From NCBI GenBank assembly GCA_016205905.1, contig JACQSP010000063.1, forward strand, positions 1 through 15,054: DNA of 15,054 bases. The letters run 5' to 3'. Shown here piece after piece: positions 13,232 to 15,054 of this stretch (the first letter of the stretch is position 1; each line of letters starts with the position of its first letter). The stretch comes from Candidatus Woesearchaeota archaeon. GTDB taxonomy: Archaea > Nanobdellota > Nanobdellia > Woesearchaeales > DSVV01. The translations under genes and the position numbers were made by a program. The notes under the pieces are model-generated. The model saw only the letters and a list, made by a program, of their open reading frames with translations, was not told where the DNA came from and ran no database searches.

Positions 13232-14205
13232 TTCTTTGCATATTTATAGTAAATCTCAAAAAATTTACGAAATGTTTCTTTGTAATGTTTTAAAGCAAAT
13301 CTTATTATGACAATCCACTTATCCCTATCAGCTGCTTCTAATGCCTTAAGATAGCTATTTCTTGTTGTTTTTCTTATAATTATTGGGAAATATCCTTTTC
13401 TTATTAAAATATAATTTAATAAAAATCTGCCAACTCTGCCATTTCCATCACAAAAAGGATGAATTTTTTCAAACTTTGCATGAAACTTAAATGCTAATTC
13501 CAGAGGATATATATTATTTTCATTTGTATAATACCATTTAAGGAGTGCGTTCATCTCTTTATAAACCGCTTCTGGCTGTGTTAATTTTGTTGCTTTGCCC
13601 AATAAAACAACAGGTACATTTCTATAGCCAACCCTGTCATCAATTTTATCCATGACTAATGAATGTAATTTAATAATAAAATCATGGCTTAGTTCTTCTC
13701 TTGTTCTCTGTAAAACCAAAAAAAGGTTATAAGAATTCTGTGCATCATAAATTTCTCTTAAATCTTTGCCTTTGCTTGTTCTATTCTCAAATACCACTTC
13801 TGCCACATTCTTCAATGTTAAAGAGTTGCCTTCCAAAGCATTGCTTTCAAAGACATAATTTGCTACAAATCTTTTATTAAGATCTTCTAAATCCTTTTTG
13901 TGAAGATTATTGATTATATCTTTATATTTAAAGTTCATTTGTTCAATTTTTTCTATTTCATCAAAATCTAATGGTATTTCAACTTTTTTTATATTATTAA
14001 ATATAAATTCTGTTTTCTGTTTAACTTTCTTCCCAAGAAGTTCATTCTCAAATTTAATTTTTTCTTCTTCAATCATTTTTTTGTCAAGCAATTTGTATAA
14101 TCCAAGATACTTAGATATCTTTCTAACGTCATCTTTAATGCGGGTAGTTGTTTCTAAATATGCATATTTTTTACCCTTAATAACTCTTATAACTAACGCT
14201 GTCAT
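13210..14205 (-). CDS. Fic family protein (probable AMPylase) with N-terminal inhibitory helix
   Basis: A 331-residue Fic enzyme. The catalytic motif HPFCDGNGRVGR (249-260) matches H-x-F-x-D/E-GNGR-x2-R completely, with H249 as catalytic base, so AMP transfer from ATP to a protein hydroxyl is expected. SNALEG (121-126) matches the inhibitory motif S/T-x3-E-G/N, which places it in the class with a self-inhibiting helix before the Fic core. Residues 1-60 resemble the N-terminal extension seen on many archaeal Fic proteins (IRVIKGKKYAYLETTTRIKD). The C-terminal 30 residues are basic. The target is unknown. A TATA-like AATTTAAATA on the minus strand (14229-14238) is 28 bases before the ATG, inside a perfect inverted repeat. 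The gene is bounded at both ends by 48-bp dyad elements, suggesting a cassette. Confidence 0.88.
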   Translation of the reverse strand: MTALVIRVIKGKKYAYLETTTRIKDDVRKISKYLGLYKLLDKKMIEEEKIKFENELLGKKVKQKTEFIFNNIKKVEIPLDFDEIEKIEQMNFKYKDIINNLHKKDLEDLNKRFVANYVFESNALEGNSLTLKNVAEVVFENRTSKGKDLREIYDAQNSYNLFLVLQRTREELSHDFIIKLHSLVMDKIDDRVGYRNVPVVLLGKATKLTQPEAVYKEMNALLKWYYTNENNIYPLELAFKFHAKFEKIHPFCDGNGRVGRFLLNYILIRKGYFPIIIRKTTRNSYLKALEAADRDKWIVIIRFALKHYKETFRKFFEIYYKYAKKVTTTQD

Positions 14206-14213
14206 ATTCTAAT

Positions 14214-14261
14214 AGTTATCACTACATATATTTAAATTTTTTGTTTTCTGTAGTGATAACT
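14214..14261 (-). repeat. 48-bp dyad element, copy 2, around the fic promoter
   Basis: AGTTATCACTACA (14214-14226) and TGTAGTGATAACT (14249-14261) are perfect 13-bp inverted arms with a 22-base spacer, the same arm sequence and spacing as copy 1. The spacer holds the fic TATA box, so a dimeric protein bound to the arms would control fic. Identity with copy 1 extends a few bases outside the right arm (TTTC). Confidence 0.75.
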
Positions 14262-14275
14262 TTCATTTGATAAAA

Positions 14276-14372
14276 ATATAGGCACGAACATTAATAATTG
14301 AGCATAAATTTCGTGCCTATATACGCGAACTTTAACAAAATTGATCAAATATTAAAGTTCGCCACTATATAT
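14276..14372 (+). repeat. Paired-hairpin element, copy B
   Basis: The first hairpin pairs 14276-14288 (ATATAGGCACGAA) with 14310-14322. The second pairs 14325-14335 (GCGAACTTTAA) with 14352-14362, around a loop with TTGATCAA. TATATA follows at the right end. It aligns along its length with copy A read on the minus strand. Compared with copy A, one G-C pair is A-T in stem 1; in stem 2 a T-A pair is C-G and a G-C pair is A-T. It lies between the fic promoter and two further hairpins. Confidence 0.7.
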
Positions 14373-14466
14373 ACTAAATGGAATTAGTTTTCGAACAAAC
14401 TAATTCCATTTGTATATACAAAATTCCTTGATTTTTGTTCGAAAATCAAGGAATTTTAGTATATAT
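14368..14466. repeat. Two further hairpins with complementary loops
   Basis: Hairpin 3 pairs 14376-14390 (AAATGGAATTAGTTT) with 14397-14411 around a TCGAAC loop, extended by 14368-14374 with 14412-14418 across one bulged base. Hairpin 4 pairs 14420-14435 (AAAATTCCTTGATTTT) with 14442-14457 around TGTTCG. Both stems are perfect, 15 and 16 bp. TATATAC-type runs lie before, between and after. Loop 3 (TCGAAC) is the exact complement of GTTCGA at 14437-14442. They lie immediately after the end of the minus-strand 96-residue gene and could act as its transcript end. Confidence 0.7.
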
Positions 14467-14488
14467 TTAAAAACAAAAAATAAACAAC

Positions 14489-14779
14489 TCAAAGCTTCGT
14501 ATCAATGTCTTTCAACGCCTTGTCTATCGCAAAAAACAAATTGCCGTCTCTGACTTCTGTGTTGTATTTCTCGCCGGCAAGAAGCTCTGCCTGCAGATTA
14601 AAAATATTTTTTTCACCAAGCTTTGTTTTATTTAGGTTCAAGCTAAGCTTCTCGATATTGCCTTTTTTCTCAGTAATCTCTTTCACATAATTCCCAAGAA
14701 GTTTTTTAAGAATAACCATCTCGCCACCATTTATCTCATTAAATCCCTCTAGAACGATACTTCTTCCTAACTCTATCAT
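14489..14779 (-). CDS. Small protein, possibly HPF/RaiA-like ribosome-associated factor
   Basis: A 96-residue protein. The predicted order is strand (SIVLEGF, 7-13), long helix (18-42), strand (LSLNLNKT, 45-52), strand (NIFNLQAELLAGEKYNTEV, 58-76) and a closing helix. That helix, LFFAIDKALKDIDTKL (81-96), resembles the DmYaAID-x3-kLe-x-QL end of S30AE/HPF/RaiA hibernation factors. The size fits the short form (about 95-100). If right, it would bind the small ribosomal subunit in slow growth. The basic helix face typical of HPF is weak here, so the call is tentative. GAGGTG lies 5 bases before the ATG, a strong ribosome-binding site. A palindrome next to an AT-rich box about 90 bases upstream may be its promoter. 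Confidence 0.45.
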   Translation of the reverse strand: MIELGRSIVLEGFNEINGGEMVILKKLLGNYVKEITEKKGNIEKLSLNLNKTKLGEKNIFNLQAELLAGEKYNTEVRDGNLFFAIDKALKDIDTKL

Positions 14780-14869
14780 CTTTCCACCTCTTTTTTACTG
14801 TATGAATCTACTATTAACACTCACTATGGTTTGCTATTGTTCATTTTGTGGCATACGAATATTTAAATC

Positions 14870-14886
14870 TATCGAAAAATTCGATA
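14870..14886 (-). promoter_or_regulatory. TATCGAA-AAA-TTCGATA palindrome near a TATA-like box
   Basis: Perfect 7-bp inverted arms (14870-14876, 14880-14886) sit beside ATTTAAAT (14861-14868), a candidate TATA box for the 96-residue gene starting at 14779 (leader of about 55 bases). It looks like a repressor or activator site. Confidence 0.45.
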
Positions 14887-14902
14887 CTAGTAGATAACAA
14901 AA

Positions 14903-14911
14903 TTTATATAG
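14903..14911 (+). promoter_or_regulatory. Possible + strand TATA box leading into the edge repeat
   Basis: TTTATATAG would place a start near 14933, so the 15-bp tandem repeat would form the leader of a + strand gene beyond the window edge. This is supported only by the box itself. Confidence 0.3.
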
Positions 14912-14949
14912 TCCGCTATTTTAAGACAAAATAAATAAATTATTACTTT

Positions 14950-15039
14950 AATCAACTAAAACTAAATCAACTAAAACTAAATCAACTAAAACTAAATCAA
15001 CTAAAACTAAATCAACTAAAACTAAATCAACTAAAACTA
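14950..15039. repeat. 15-bp tandem repeat, six perfect copies
   Basis: The unit AATCAACTAAAACTA is repeated six times without a mismatch, beginning at 14950, 14965, 14980, 14995, 15010 and 15025. A degenerate continuation (GATTAAATAATG) follows to the window end. The unit is five codons long, but the + strand frame that is open through it has no ATG and stops at 15043. It is more likely a non-coding minisatellite. Confidence 0.95.
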
Positions 15040-15054
15040 GATTAAATAATGATG

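Noticed and set aside
14950..15039. CRISPR array at the right edge
   Set aside because: The 15-bp units are directly abutting with no spacers.
14950..15039. Coding repeat (VLVDL on the minus strand, NQLKL on the plus strand)
   Set aside because: No start codon or ribosome-binding site is linked to either open frame, and the plus frame stops just after the repeat.

Overview
The window is AT-rich and gene-dense. It looks like the chromosome of an archaeon, most probably a DPANN-type lineage (Woesearchaeota/Pacearchaeota-like); the phylum is an inference. The archaeal evidence is a Sec61-beta subunit, a UBA-bearing nascent-polypeptide-associated complex (NAC) protein, many TATA boxes centred 26-28 bases before ATG codons (leaderless transcripts), and GGTGA/GGAGG-type Shine-Dalgarno sites on the others. 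No tRNA, rRNA, insertion sequence or CRISPR array was seen.

Region 1 (1-3305, all +) is mainly housekeeping: a stand-alone copy of the domain normally found at the N-terminus of long dihydropteroate synthases, a candidate three-way-junction RNA (580-742), a DUF2284 cysteine-rich protein, a HisC-like aminotransferase, Sec61-beta and NAC.

Region 2 (3374-6757, all -) holds an orphan ribbon-helix-helix protein with 9-bp iterons in its promoter, a B12-binding radical SAM enzyme, a PRC-barrel protein and a thymidylate kinase. Between the last two lies a paired-hairpin element (5871-5970).

Region 3 (6863-12827, all +) is accessory in character. It has two HTH-nucleotidyltransferase + HEPN gene pairs (type VII toxin-antitoxin layout), an unrecognised 437-residue protein, a P-loop kinase, and a fusion of a paralogous kinase to a dCMP deaminase. 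The kinase-deaminase order recalls bacterial DcdV/AvcD anti-phage deaminases. The fusion has a well-formed in-frame ribosome-binding site and ATG exactly at the domain junction.

Region 4 (12873-15054, mostly -) has a DUF167 protein, a Fic enzyme bracketed by two copies of a 48-bp dyad element, four consecutive hairpins (14276-14466), a possible HPF/RaiA-like protein and a 15-bp x6 tandem repeat at the right edge. The first two hairpins are a second copy of the 5871-5970 element. The two copies differ by compensatory base changes in the stems, and their loops also align. The last two hairpins have complementary loops.

The strongest candidates for something undescribed are the two-copy paired-hairpin element, the kissing-hairpin pair beside it, the three-way-junction RNA, the repeat-bracketed fic gene, the 9-bp iteron operator, and the kinase-deaminase fusion with its internal start.
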